DNA of 34,043 nucleotides from NCBI GenBank assembly GCA_964631605.1, contig CAZVYG010000060.1, positions 1-34,043 of the forward strand, in the 5' to 3' direction. Positions 17,364 to 25,499 of the stretch are shown here, one piece after another. The position numbers and the translations under genes were made by a program. The DNA comes from JARKQH01 sp964631605. GTDB taxonomy: Bacteria; Verrucomicrobiota; Verrucomicrobiia; Limisphaerales; UBA8199. The first letter of the stretch is position 1; the number at the start of each line of letters is the position of its first letter. The notes below the pieces were generated by a model that saw only the letters and a list, made by a program, of their open reading frames with translations, was not told the DNA's origin and did not search any database.

Positions 17364-20114
17364 TTACTGCGCCACCGGAACGAACGGCTTTTGCAGCGGA
17401 ATCGAGGTCTGGGCAAAAGGCATTTCGTCCTCGGAATGATAGCGGTTGCCCGCGGGGTCAATAATGGTCGGCGTTACAAAGATCATCAGGTTTTTCTTCA
17501 GGCTCTTGCTGGACTCACTGCGGAACAAACGCCCGACCAGCGGCAAATCACCCAGCATCGGAACCTTGTCCTTCACCTTGGTCACCGTCTCGGCCAGCAG
17601 GCCGCCCAGGACCACCGTCTGGCCGTCCCAAACGATGACGCTGGTGGTAACCGCCCGCAACCGGAACATGGGCAGCGGCAACTGCGCGGTAAGCGGCACG
17701 CCAATACCGGTTCCGCTGACCCCCTGAACCTGGGGCACAAACTGGGCGGCCGTGTCATAGTCATATCCGAGGAACTCGGTGATGGACGGAATGAGCGTCA
17801 TCTGGACCGTGTAACCATCCGCTGACACGTAAGGAATCACGTCCAGCGTCGGGCCGAAGGGCTGCACTTCAGTCGGGTAGTTGATGGTGGGGGCGCTGTT
17901 CACCACCGTGGTGCCGCCGATGCCGGCCACGTTGGCGTTGCCGACATTGCCGCCGGTGGAGCCGGCGGTGGTGCCGGTCACGATGGTTTTGAGCTCGACA
18001 ACTTGAATCTGCGTCTGGCGCCCGCTCAGGGTCGTCACCGATGCCTCGTTCAGCAGGTCGGTGCCCCGGCGGGTTTCCAGCGCTTTGAGCACCACCCGGA
18101 ATTGCGGGTCTGTCAGGATGCCGGTAACGGTGGCGAGGGTCGGCACTTTGTTGGCATCATCGCCGAAGCCCCGGTCGCTGCTGAAAATGTTGCCATCCGT
18201 GGCCTTGGAGGGAATCGTGTTGGGCAGGGAGGTGCCTGGGAAAAAGCCATTGGGATTTGCTTCACTCGGGGCCCCGGCATAGGAGGGGGCGGTGCCGCCC
18301 GAAGCCGCGATGGTGCCATCGCGCATCAGCACGTTGCCCAGGTACCAGTCAAAGCCCAAGGCCCGGAAGTCATCCTGGGTAATCTCGACAAACTTGGCCT
18401 TGATGTGCACCTGGGGCGGCGCGATGTTCAGCACCTGCACGGCCGATTCGATGATGTCAATGTCCTCCTGGGTCGCCCGCACGATGAGCGTTCCCTCGCG
18501 GTCGTTGAAGAAAATGCTCTTGGGCGGGTTGAGGTCCACACCCATCGTCAGGAAAAACTGACGGACCATGGCGTGCACTCCCGACATCTCGTTGGTGCGG
18601 GTCACGGCCATGATGCCGCCACCGCCGCCGCCACCGCCAAAGCCGCCGCCGCCGCCGCCAAAGCCGCCGCCGCCGCCAAAGCCGCCGCCGCCGCCATAGC
18701 CCCCACCGGCAACGCTCACCCGCGGCACGGTGGTTATGTTGCCGCCGTAACCGCCGCCGCCGCCGTAACCGCCGCCACCGCCGCCGCCGCCGAAACCGCC
18801 GCCGCCACCACCGCTGCCGCTACTGGTGGATACCGCGCCGACCGGGAAGCCAATGACACTCTCCAAGCCCTGGATGAACGTGTTCGGATCCACCTTGATG
18901 ATCCGCACATGGAGCGGGGCCGTTTCCGTGCCTTTGGCGGAGAAAACCACCGCGTAATCCTCGATGGAATACTTGATCGGGTGGTCGGCCACCTTGATGA
19001 TCGCGTCCAGCACGTCCGCCAGGCGCACATCGGTCAGCGGCGGATTGATCTTGATGCTGATGGCGTTCATGTCCACCGGCTCCGGCGGCCCCCCGGCGCC
19101 GGGCAAAGGCAACCCCGTGGTCGGATCCACCAGGCCGGTTTGCGTGGCGGCGGTGGTGGTAACCGACGCTTCCGCGTTCGGATTGATCAGGAAGTTCACC
19201 CCGCGTTTTTCGGGGTCGCGCCGTTTGGCTTCGTCATTGAGATTCACAATCACCTCGCCCAGCGGCAGGCCGTCATACTTGACAGAATCCAGGCGGATGC
19301 GGTCCAGTTTGCTGGCGATGGCCTGCCGGCCCTTGCTGGTATGGATCAGGTTGGTTCGCGCGTAAGGGTTGGGCACGGGCAGCAGTTCGCGCCGCGGCGG
19401 AGTTTCCCAGGCCTGTTCGACCTCGACCATGGTCTGGCGCGAAGCCACGTCGCGCTTGTGAAGGGCCACCTTGAACTGCGCTTCGCGCACCAGGTTCAAG
19501 TAATAGTAGGCTCCCTGATTCTCCGGATCAATGGCCACGGCTTGGCGCAACTTGGCCTCGGCTTCCTCCAGCTTGCCCATTTCCCAAAGCATCCGGCCAT
19601 CCTGCACCAGCGTCCCGGCGCTGACCTTCTCCTCGGCAATGGTCTTGGCCTGGTTTTGAACCTCGGGACTGGGGACTTTGCCGCGCTGCTCGGCCAGGAG
19701 TTTGTCGTTCTGGCGTTTGAAGGCGATCGCCTCCGCGTTGGACGGGTCCACGCGCAGCACGTCGGCAATCTGGGTGTTGGCTTCGCGGTAATCGCGCCGA
19801 TTCTGCGCCTTCTGCGCCAACTCCATGCGGGCGGCGGCCAGGCCGGCTTTGGTTTGGCGGACCTCCTCGTCCACGCCCGCGCCGATCTTGAGGATCAGCT
19901 CCCAGGCGTCATCGTAGAGCTTTGCCGCGGCCGGGTAGTCGCGCCGCTCGAGCGCCGACTGCGCGGCCACCAGCTTCTGCCGCAAGGTGATGCGGTTGGC
20001 CTGGCGATAAACGGCCTCGTTGACCGCGGCCTCCTGGCCCGTTTGGCTGAAGGCCAGCGGGGCGGTGACAAACAAGAGGGTTAGACCAAGTGAAATCGTG
20101 GCTGCTTTAATCAT
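17364..20114 (-). CDS. Secretin (GspD/PilQ family; Amuc_1098-like outer-membrane channel)
   Basis: A 916-residue outer-membrane secretin, the gated channel of type IV pilus and type II secretion machines. Residues 1-23 are a signal peptide. Residues about 35-220 are helical with TPR-like units (LEEAEAKLRQAVAIDPENQGAYYY), as in PilQ-like proteins of this phylum. N-domains follow (about 265-425), then a polyglycine tract (about 432-502), an N1-type domain (514-585) and the secretin core. The family signature is clear near residues 849-885 (VPMLGDLPLVGRLFR, then KKNLMIFVTPTIID). The start was chosen for the signal peptide; no strong Shine-Dalgarno is visible. It is the fourth gene of the pilM-like cluster, 63 bp after the preceding stop. 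No pilotin or assembly ATPase gene is nearby. Confidence 0.95.
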   Translation of the reverse strand: MIKAATISLGLTLLFVTAPLAFSQTGQEAAVNEAVYRQANRITLRQKLVAAQSALERRDYPAAAKLYDDAWELILKIGAGVDEEVRQTKAGLAAARMELAQKAQNRRDYREANTQIADVLRVDPSNAEAIAFKRQNDKLLAEQRGKVPSPEVQNQAKTIAEEKVSAGTLVQDGRMLWEMGKLEEAEAKLRQAVAIDPENQGAYYYLNLVREAQFKVALHKRDVASRQTMVEVEQAWETPPRRELLPVPNPYARTNLIHTSKGRQAIASKLDRIRLDSVKYDGLPLGEVIVNLNDEAKRRDPEKRGVNFLINPNAEASVTTTAATQTGLVDPTTGLPLPGAGGPPEPVDMNAISIKINPPLTDVRLADVLDAIIKVADHPIKYSIEDYAVVFSAKGTETAPLHVRIIKVDPNTFIQGLESVIGFPVGAVSTSSGSGGGGGGFGGGGGGGGYGGGGGYGGNITTVPRVSVAGGGYGGGGGFGGGGGFGGGGGGFGGGGGGGGIMAVTRTNEMSGVHAMVRQFFLTMGVDLNPPKSIFFNDREGTLIVRATQEDIDIIESAVQVLNIAPPQVHIKAKFVEITQDDFRALGFDWYLGNVLMRDGTIAASGGTAPSYAGAPSEANPNGFFPGTSLPNTIPSKATDGNIFSSDRGFGDDANKVPTLATVTGILTDPQFRVVLKALETRRGTDLLNEASVTTLSGRQTQIQVVELKTIVTGTTAGSTGGNVGNANVAGIGGTTVVNSAPTINYPTEVQPFGPTLDVIPYVSADGYTVQMTLIPSITEFLGYDYDTAAQFVPQVQGVSGTGIGVPLTAQLPLPMFRLRAVTTSVIVWDGQTVVLGGLLAETVTKVKDKVPMLGDLPLVGRLFRSESSKSLKKNLMIFVTPTIIDPAGNRYHSEDEMPFAQTSIPLQKPFVPVAQ
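18608..18822 (-). repeat. Low-complexity polyglycine-coding tract within the secretin gene
   Basis: About 70 codons of mostly GGC/GGT/GGA with interspersed Phe and Tyr codons sit between the periplasmic N-domains. A short non-glycine island (NITTVPRVSVA) divides the tract into two blocks. On the plus strand it reads as GCC repeats. Length variation by replication slippage or assembly collapse is likely in such sequence. Confidence 0.8.
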
Positions 20115-20177
20115 GGGTTGGCTTGCGTGGTAGAATCTGTAAAGCGTTTCTCACTCAATAGCGGTTCAAGGCGCGGC

Positions 20178-20960
20178 TTACGGATTGGTTTTGATCGTCC
20201 ATTTCTTACCGTTTGATTTGGCGGAAAGTACAACTTCCTCGCGATTGATGGCAACGATATTGTACTCTTCGTTGTTAAAACCGAGGCTGGCGCCCACCCG
20301 GCGGCTGGCCCACACCTTCTTTTCCGGATCGTACCGAATGTCCGCCATCCAGCCTTCGATCCGTTCGTAGGGTTTGTCTTTGCTGATCGCCACCCGCTCG
20401 CCGGTGTCGTTAAGTTGAAGAATAATCTGCGCCGGATCCTCCGGCTTGCCTTTGACCTCGACGACGCTGAAGGTGTCGTTCTTCGAGTTCAACGTGCAGT
20501 AGGTCTGGCGCTTGTTCCGTTCCCGCGGATTGGCCGCTGCTTCCCGCTGGACGCCGATCACATAGCGGGGGCCCGTGTCCGAGACCGTCACCGAATCCAG
20601 CGTCAGCCGCAGGTAGAGGGGGGTGAGGTTGGTCACCACCGCCGCGGCAGGCCCCACCTTGTCCACCGGCACAATCCGGTCGTCGGCGGTCTTCTGCCAC
20701 GGCATCGGGTTGAACAGCCGGTTGGGAGCCCCGAAGTCCAGGCGCGGCGGCGAGGCGGCTCGTTTGAGCGCCGTCTCCGGCAGGGTCAGGTCCAGGTTGG
20801 TCAGCTCCTTGACCTTGGGAAAGATCAGGCTGTTGCGAGTGTCCTCGAGGGCTTGTTTGTCGCTGGCGACCTTGAAGGGCAGCGCGGCCACCGCCACCGC
20901 CAGCCCCACCAGCACGACGCCCAGTATCAGCTTCTCGTAATGTTTCTTGAGAAAATCCAT
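20178..20960 (-). CDS. Inner-membrane protein of pilus-like cluster (Amuc_1099 position)
   Basis: A 260-residue protein with a short cytosolic N-terminus (MDFLKKHYEK), one membrane helix (about residues 11-29, LILGVVLVGLAVAVAALPF) and a periplasmic remainder. Its ATG is 1 bp after the stop of the PilO-like gene, so the two are tightly coupled. The C-terminal half is predicted beta-rich (EGWMADIRYDPEKKVWASRRVGASLGF). By gene order it occupies the Amuc_1099 position and the place where PilP sits in canonical pilMNOPQ operons. I see no lipobox, so a PilP-like bridging role to the secretin is suggested by context only. Confidence 0.85.
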   Translation of the reverse strand: MDFLKKHYEKLILGVVLVGLAVAVAALPFKVASDKQALEDTRNSLIFPKVKELTNLDLTLPETALKRAASPPRLDFGAPNRLFNPMPWQKTADDRIVPVDKVGPAAAVVTNLTPLYLRLTLDSVTVSDTGPRYVIGVQREAAANPRERNKRQTYCTLNSKNDTFSVVEVKGKPEDPAQIILQLNDTGERVAISKDKPYERIEGWMADIRYDPEKKVWASRRVGASLGFNNEEYNIVAINREEVVLSAKSNGKKWTIKTNP

Positions 20961-20961
20961 C

Positions 20962-22094
20962 TTACTTGGGAGGAAGCAGTTTCACCACATCCACGTTCAG
21001 GGTGACTTTCAGTTGCTTTTCGTCCAGGACGGTCGGCAATCCGCCTCGCGCGGCGGGCGCCGCCTGGCCATAGCCGCGATACGCCGGAGCTGCCGGAGCG
21101 GTAGGATAACCCGGCGTCGGCGCCATGCCCGGCGTGAGCGGCCGCAGCGGAATGCCACCNNNNNNNNNNCGCCGCGGGCCGGGCCGTAACGCCGCGCAAA
21201 GGCGGCTGCGCTTTCGGCTTCGGCGCCATACCGCCCGCCCCGAGCCAGCGGATTCACCGGCGTGGGAGGCGGCGCCATCATGGCGGGCGGCGCTTCGATG
21301 GGGTTGAAGGCTGTGGGCATCCCAGGCATGAACTCGCTCCCCGGGGTGGTGGTGACTGCCGGCTCCACGTTCAGGCTCTTAACCAGCAGACCATACCGCG
21401 ACCCTCCCAACCCCTCGAGCACCGCCGCCAGCTCGGTGCTGAAACAACGGAAAGTGAATTCGTAAGGGGTGAGAATCGCCAGGTCGTTGGTCACGCTCTG
21501 CTTGAGCAAATACTCCGTCTGCGGCCCGTTGGCATCGTCCGGTGAAACCCGCACCCGCCGGATATTGTCCAGCGAGTTGATTTTCGCCTTGAACAGGATG
21601 TCACAAATGGCTTTGACCTCGCCCAATTGCACCGACAAGGGCTCGAGGCTGCCGGGCGCGAAAGTCACACGCGGACGCTGGGCGGTGAACGAAAAGCTGT
21701 AGTCGGGCGGCAAAATGACGCTGGCGTTGGTGGCGTCCCGTTGCAACTGGGCAATGGTGCGGTCCAAGGCACTCTTGTAGTCCTGGCTGGTGATGTTGGT
21801 GCCCAGGTCCGGGATGGCCGGAATGCGCTCGAAGTGCTCCCGGATTTTTTGCACCAACTGTCGCAACTGCTCCTGCTGTTGTTTGGCCGCCTTGATGTTG
21901 TCCACCTGTCCCGATCCGGGATGCGGGTTCTCCTGGTTCAAACGCTGCAGCTCGGCGTAATCCTGGTTGAGCTTTTCCATGATCTCGTTGTTGAGCTGCC
22001 ACTTCGAGTAGAGGTAGAAGCCAGCCAGGCCCATCAACAGCACGGCAACCACGCTGCCGATGAAGAAGTAGAGGTTGCGTTTGATCCAGGACAT
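20962..22094 (-). CDS. PilO/Amuc_1100-like inner-membrane protein, interrupted by assembly gap
   Basis: The N-terminus (MSWIKRNLYFFIG) leads into one membrane helix (about 8-30), a coiled coil (about 34-95) and a periplasmic domain, the layout of PilO and of Akkermansia Amuc_1100. A Pro/Ala/Gly-rich segment follows from about residue 250. Ten N at 21160-21169 interrupt it. Before the gap 308 codons plus one base are in frame. After the gap the sensible frame is a different one, giving 66 codons that begin GGIPLRPLTPG and end VDVVKLLPPK with TAA at 20962-20964. Reading straight through ten N would give a false tail ending at 21009. The true missing length must therefore be 2 mod 3. It starts 2 bp after the pilM-like stop and ends 1 bp before the next ATG. 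Confidence 0.87.
21160..21169. other. Assembly gap (10 N) inside the PilO-like gene
   Basis: Ten N. The flanking coding frames do not join at length 10, so the run is a placeholder, not a measured length. Confidence 0.95.
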
Positions 22095-22096
22095 AC

Positions 22097-24067
22097 TTAC
22101 AGCTTCATCGGGCGCTTCAACTTGGCTTTGATCGAGAAGGTAAAGGTGCCCGGCGGTTCTTCACTGCTGATGTTCCCCGAAAAATCCGTTTCCTTGCCCG
22201 GATCAAACAGGGGGCTGTTTCGAATCTCGTTCAACACCGCAAAAGCCGTCTCGGTGTTGGCCGAGGGGGAGACCCGGGTCAGGCTGATCGCCCGGAAGGT
22301 GATGGTGACAGTCGAAATCTCATTGGTGTTGCCCGCAGCCGCGGGCGTCATGCCCATCGCGTCCGGCGCCATCGGGTTGTTCGGGTCCATCGGCATCTCC
22401 ATCGGGGGCGGCGCGGCCATTTCGGCGGGAGGCGGAGCCGCGGGCATTTCCGCCGGCGGCACCACCGGGCCGCGGGTCGGCAAGCCGTAGCGCCGGCGGA
22501 ACATCTCCTGCTCGGCGGAAAGCGCCGCCATGTCTTCCGGCGTGCGGCTGGGCATCTCCGGCATGCCCACGTTGAATCCCGTGAGGTCCGTGCTCACGGA
22601 CGGCGCGGTGGTGATGAACTGCTCGATCCACACCCCGCCGTCCGCCCGCAGCTTGGCCTCGAGCCCCGACTGCACGCGGATCAACACCTGTCGCAACTCC
22701 GCGAGCACGTCGGCCCAATAAAACCGGTCGTTGAGCCATTCGGTAAGCTGCTCCGCATCCTTCTGGATGCGTTTCAGATCGTTGTAGGCGCGCTTGAATT
22801 GTTCGGACTTGACCTGCTTGGGCTGCACCTCGCGGTGCACCGCCTCGAGCGCGTCGTTCTTGAGCTTGGCCAATTTGTCAAATAAAAGTCCCACGGCGGC
22901 AATCACCAGCACGAGGCTGAACACCGACGCGATGAAGTAAGGCTTCCGCTGGTTGAAGCTCTGCCACTTGAGCGTGCTGGCCGGCATCAGGTTCAGCTCG
23001 ACGGGGCAGTGCGCCAGGTTGCGCAGCCCCAGCCCGACCACTTCGCCCAGCGAATGCGCCACGCGCGCCAGCTCCTCGAGGTTGATCGAGGGGTCAATCT
23101 GCACGTTGCGCAGCGGGTTGAAGTATTCCACCGGCACGTTGAGTTTTTCGGCGAAGAACTGCGCCGTATAGGGCATGACCGAGGCGCCGCCCGACAGAAA
23201 CAGGCGCACCGGCGCCGACCCGCCCTGCTGGCCGCGGTAGAATTGCAGCGTCTGGTTGACCTGGATGTGCAGCCGGGTCATGAACTGGCGCGCGATCTTC
23301 GAAATGGCGGCCTGATGCGGATTCTCCGGCTCCTCGTAGGCGCCGCCCAAACTCACGAAGCCTTCGTCAATCTTGAGCTTCTCGGCCACGTCAAACTTGA
23401 GCTTGGACTCGTTGGCGAAGTCCTGGGTAATCGAGTTGGCGCCCAGGTTGATGCTGCGCGCGTACATCTTGCCCTTCTCGAAAAACAGCAGGTTGCTGGT
23501 CTTGGCCCCGATATCCAGCAGCATCGTGCAGTCTTCCAAGTCCCCGTAATTAGAGCGAAAGGCGTTGCACAGGGCCGCGGGCGAGACATCGGTCAGTTGC
23601 AGGCGCAGGCCGCTGGCTTCGGTCATGCGGAACAATCCCTCCACGATGTCGGCCTTGATCGCCACCAGCAGCACCTCCAGTTCGCCCCCGGCGGCCGAGC
23701 CCAGAATCTGGTAATCCCAAACGACCTCTTCCAGCGGGAATGGCACGTTCTGCCGCGCCTCATACTCGATGATCTGCTTGACCTTGCCGGCGTCCACCGG
23801 GGGCAGCTTGACAAACTTCGAGAAAACGTGAAAGCCCGGCGCGCAGACATTGACCACCTTGGATTTGATCGCCCGCTCGGCCAGAATCTCCTGCAAGGCC
23901 TTGAGCACGGTGGCTTCCCGCGTGCTCTCCTGGGCGCCCTGCGCGCCCAGCGGCTTGACGGCGTATTGCTTCAGGCGCAGGCCCCCGGCCTCGTTCACCT
24001 CGAACTCCGCCAGCTTGAGGCTGCCCGCCCCAAAATCAACCGCGAGAAATGACTTCGAATTCAACAT
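22097..24067 (-). CDS. pilM: PilM-PilN fusion protein (Amuc_1101-like)
   Basis: A 656-residue protein. The ATG at 24067 is preferred over one ten codons upstream because the PilM fold begins at once (MLNSKSFLAVDFGAGSLKLA, phosphate-1 motif). A second actin-like motif lies at about residue 180 (LLDIGAKTSNLLFF) and an adenosine-type LSGGASVMPY at about 290. PilM proteins normally stop near 350 residues. Here a membrane helix follows (about 375-400), then a coiled coil, a Pro/Met-rich linker (about 533-585) and a small alpha/beta C-terminal domain (VTITFRAISL, then LNEIRNSPLF), which is the layout of PilN. The cytosolic PilM ring and the PilN membrane subunit thus appear covalently joined. It heads the cluster, with a 352-bp intergenic region upstream. 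Confidence 0.9.
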   Translation of the reverse strand: MLNSKSFLAVDFGAGSLKLAEFEVNEAGGLRLKQYAVKPLGAQGAQESTREATVLKALQEILAERAIKSKVVNVCAPGFHVFSKFVKLPPVDAGKVKQIIEYEARQNVPFPLEEVVWDYQILGSAAGGELEVLLVAIKADIVEGLFRMTEASGLRLQLTDVSPAALCNAFRSNYGDLEDCTMLLDIGAKTSNLLFFEKGKMYARSINLGANSITQDFANESKLKFDVAEKLKIDEGFVSLGGAYEEPENPHQAAISKIARQFMTRLHIQVNQTLQFYRGQQGGSAPVRLFLSGGASVMPYTAQFFAEKLNVPVEYFNPLRNVQIDPSINLEELARVAHSLGEVVGLGLRNLAHCPVELNLMPASTLKWQSFNQRKPYFIASVFSLVLVIAAVGLLFDKLAKLKNDALEAVHREVQPKQVKSEQFKRAYNDLKRIQKDAEQLTEWLNDRFYWADVLAELRQVLIRVQSGLEAKLRADGGVWIEQFITTAPSVSTDLTGFNVGMPEMPSRTPEDMAALSAEQEMFRRRYGLPTRGPVVPPAEMPAAPPPAEMAAPPPMEMPMDPNNPMAPDAMGMTPAAAGNTNEISTVTITFRAISLTRVSPSANTETAFAVLNEIRNSPLFDPGKETDFSGNISSEEPPGTFTFSIKAKLKRPMKL

Positions 24068-24139
24068 CTCATGTTGTGGCCTTTCCGGCCGGCACAATTT
24101 CCGCTGCCTTGGGAATGTCCGCGTTCGGGCAGCCCATGC

Positions 24140-24168
24140 TGGTTACGAAAATTAAACCACCCGGTCAA
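24140..24168 (-). promoter_or_regulatory. Possible sigma70-like promoter of the pilM-like operon
   Basis: On the minus strand TTGACC (24163-24168) is separated by 17 bp from TAACCA (24140-24145). The -35 is good; the -10 is poor. It would give a leader of about 65 nt before the ATG at 24067. Confidence 0.25.
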
Positions 24169-24320
24169 TAGCAAACCAGAAAAATTCGCTCAACCCAGTG
24201 AAATTACCGGCCCGGCAAGTGATCTTCTCTCCCCCACAAACCCACCCCCGCGACTCCGCTCTCACACACCGCGCACATCACATTTCCGCACCAACCTTTT
24301 TTCAAGCAGGGCCGGTGCCA

Positions 24321-24340
24321 GCACGGTTTTGCACGGTTTT
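24321..24340. repeat. Perfect tandem decamer GCACGGTTTT x2
   Basis: Two adjacent identical 10-bp units. The helical-turn spacing would suit cooperative binding of a regulator between the two transcription units. No binding protein can be named. Confidence 0.5.
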
Positions 24341-24359
24341 TCACCAGTCGCCCCCTCCG

Positions 24360-24378
24360 AAAAGCGTGAATTCCACGC
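24360..24378 (-). terminator. Weak possible terminator of the exopolysaccharide cluster
   Basis: Read on the minus strand, GCGTG-GAATT-CACGC (24378-24364) is followed by TTTT. The stem is only 5 bp, so this is a weak candidate, about 40 bp after the stop at 24420. Confidence 0.3.
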
Positions 24379-24419
24379 ATCCGGCGTGAAATTAACGCAG
24401 GGCGCTTCAGGCGCGAGTT

Positions 24420-25415
24420 TCAGAGCTGCTGCCGAAAATACTCGATGGTGCTGCGCAGTCCTTCGGTCAACTGGACTTTGGGTTCCCAGCCCAGGATTTT
24501 TCTGGCGCGGGTGATGTCGGGCTGGCGCTGTTTGGGATCATCCTGCGGCAGCGGCTTGAACACGATGCGGCTGCGTGAGCCGGTGGCTCGAATGATCTGC
24601 CGCGCGAACTCGAGCACGGTCATCTCCGCCGGGTTGCCAATGTTCACGGGCAAATCATAGTCGCTCATCATGAGCCGATAGATGCCCTCGATCAGGTCCG
24701 CCACATAACAAAAGCTGCGGGTCTGGCGCCCGCTGCCGAAAACGGTTACCGGCTTGTTTTTGAGCGCCTGGCTGATGAAGGCGGGCACCACCCGCCCGTC
24801 GTTGAGACGCATTCTGGGACCATACGTATTAAAGATGCGCACGATCCGGGTTTGCACCTTGTGCTCGTTGCGGTAAGCCATGGTCAGCGCCTCCGCAAAC
24901 CGCTTGGCCTCGTCGTAACAGCCGCGCGGGCCGATCGGGTTGACGTGGCCCCAGTAGTCCTCCGTTTGCGGGTGCACCTCCGGGTCGCCGTAAACTTCCG
25001 AGGTCGAAGCCAGCAGGAACCGGGCTTGCTTGAGCTTGGCCAGGCCGAGGGCCTTGTGCGTGCCCAGCGAACCCACCTTGAGGGTCTGAATCGGCAACTC
25101 GAGATAGTCAATCGGACTGGCGGGCGAAGCAAAATGCCAGACATAGTCCACCGGCCCATCCAGAAAAATGAACTCCGTGACATCCTGCTGGATAAACTTG
25201 AAATTCGGATTGCCTCCCAGGTGCGCAATGTTGTCCACCCGCCCGGTGACAAAGTTGTCAATCCCAATCACCCGGTGCCCGCGCGCCAGCAGCAGGTCGG
25301 TCAGGTGCGACCCCAGAAAGCCGGCGGCGCCGGTGACCACACTGGTGGGGCGTTCTGCGACCGATTTGAGGCGGGCCGGTTTGATCATGCCTTTTGTTTT
25401 CATGGATACACTCAT
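24420..25415 (-). CDS. UDP-glucuronic acid decarboxylase (UDP-xylose synthase), extended-SDR family
   Basis: It converts UDP-glucuronate to UDP-xylose with bound NAD+, in the cytosol, supplying a sugar donor for glycan synthesis. The Rossmann motif TGAAGFLGSHL lies near the N-terminus. Family hallmarks follow: HFASPASPIDY, STSEVYGDPEVHPQTEDYWG, the catalytic YDEAK with the preceding PRGC, and RIFNTYGPRM. The C-terminal RARKILGWEPKV is also typical. Length (331 residues from this start) fits bacterial UXS enzymes of about 310-350. The start is uncertain: in-frame ATGs exist at 25472, 25415, 25403 and 25388 and none has a good Shine-Dalgarno. The longest form would add a low-complexity tail. 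It is the last gene of the exopolysaccharide cluster, after the sugar transferase. Confidence 0.93.
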   Translation of the reverse strand: MSVSMKTKGMIKPARLKSVAERPTSVVTGAAGFLGSHLTDLLLARGHRVIGIDNFVTGRVDNIAHLGGNPNFKFIQQDVTEFIFLDGPVDYVWHFASPASPIDYLELPIQTLKVGSLGTHKALGLAKLKQARFLLASTSEVYGDPEVHPQTEDYWGHVNPIGPRGCYDEAKRFAEALTMAYRNEHKVQTRIVRIFNTYGPRMRLNDGRVVPAFISQALKNKPVTVFGSGRQTRSFCYVADLIEGIYRLMMSDYDLPVNIGNPAEMTVLEFARQIIRATGSRSRIVFKPLPQDDPKQRQPDITRARKILGWEPKVQLTEGLRSTIEYFRQQL

Positions 25416-25499
25416 GCGGGCAGCCCACGGGGAGCTGTGGTCAAAGGAAGCGCTGCCATTCCCCTGCCCCATCCCCTGCCCCGCCGGGCCGCGCGGATT

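Larger units (their letters stand above)
24068..24419. other. 352-bp intergenic region between the UDP-glucuronate decarboxylase and pilM-like genes
   Basis: No gene is visible on either strand. The part next to pilM probably holds its promoter, and the part next to the decarboxylase gene holds a small hairpin. In between are a pyrimidine-rich stretch (about 24222-24300) and a perfect tandem decamer (24321-24340). Composition is less GC-rich than the neighbouring genes. Confidence 0.6.

Noticed and set aside
18608..18822. Repeat array, possible CRISPR
   Set aside because: These are irregular Gly codons inside the secretin frame with no repeat-spacer structure. No CRISPR array or cas gene is seen in the window.
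18003..20084. Plus-strand 693-codon frame with poly-Ala stretches
   Set aside because: It is the complement of the secretin gene; the poly-Ala is the reverse of the polyglycine tract.
21009..21169. Arg-rich C-terminal tail of the PilO-like protein
   Set aside because: It arises from reading through ten placeholder N in the wrong frame; another frame gives a sensible end at 20962.
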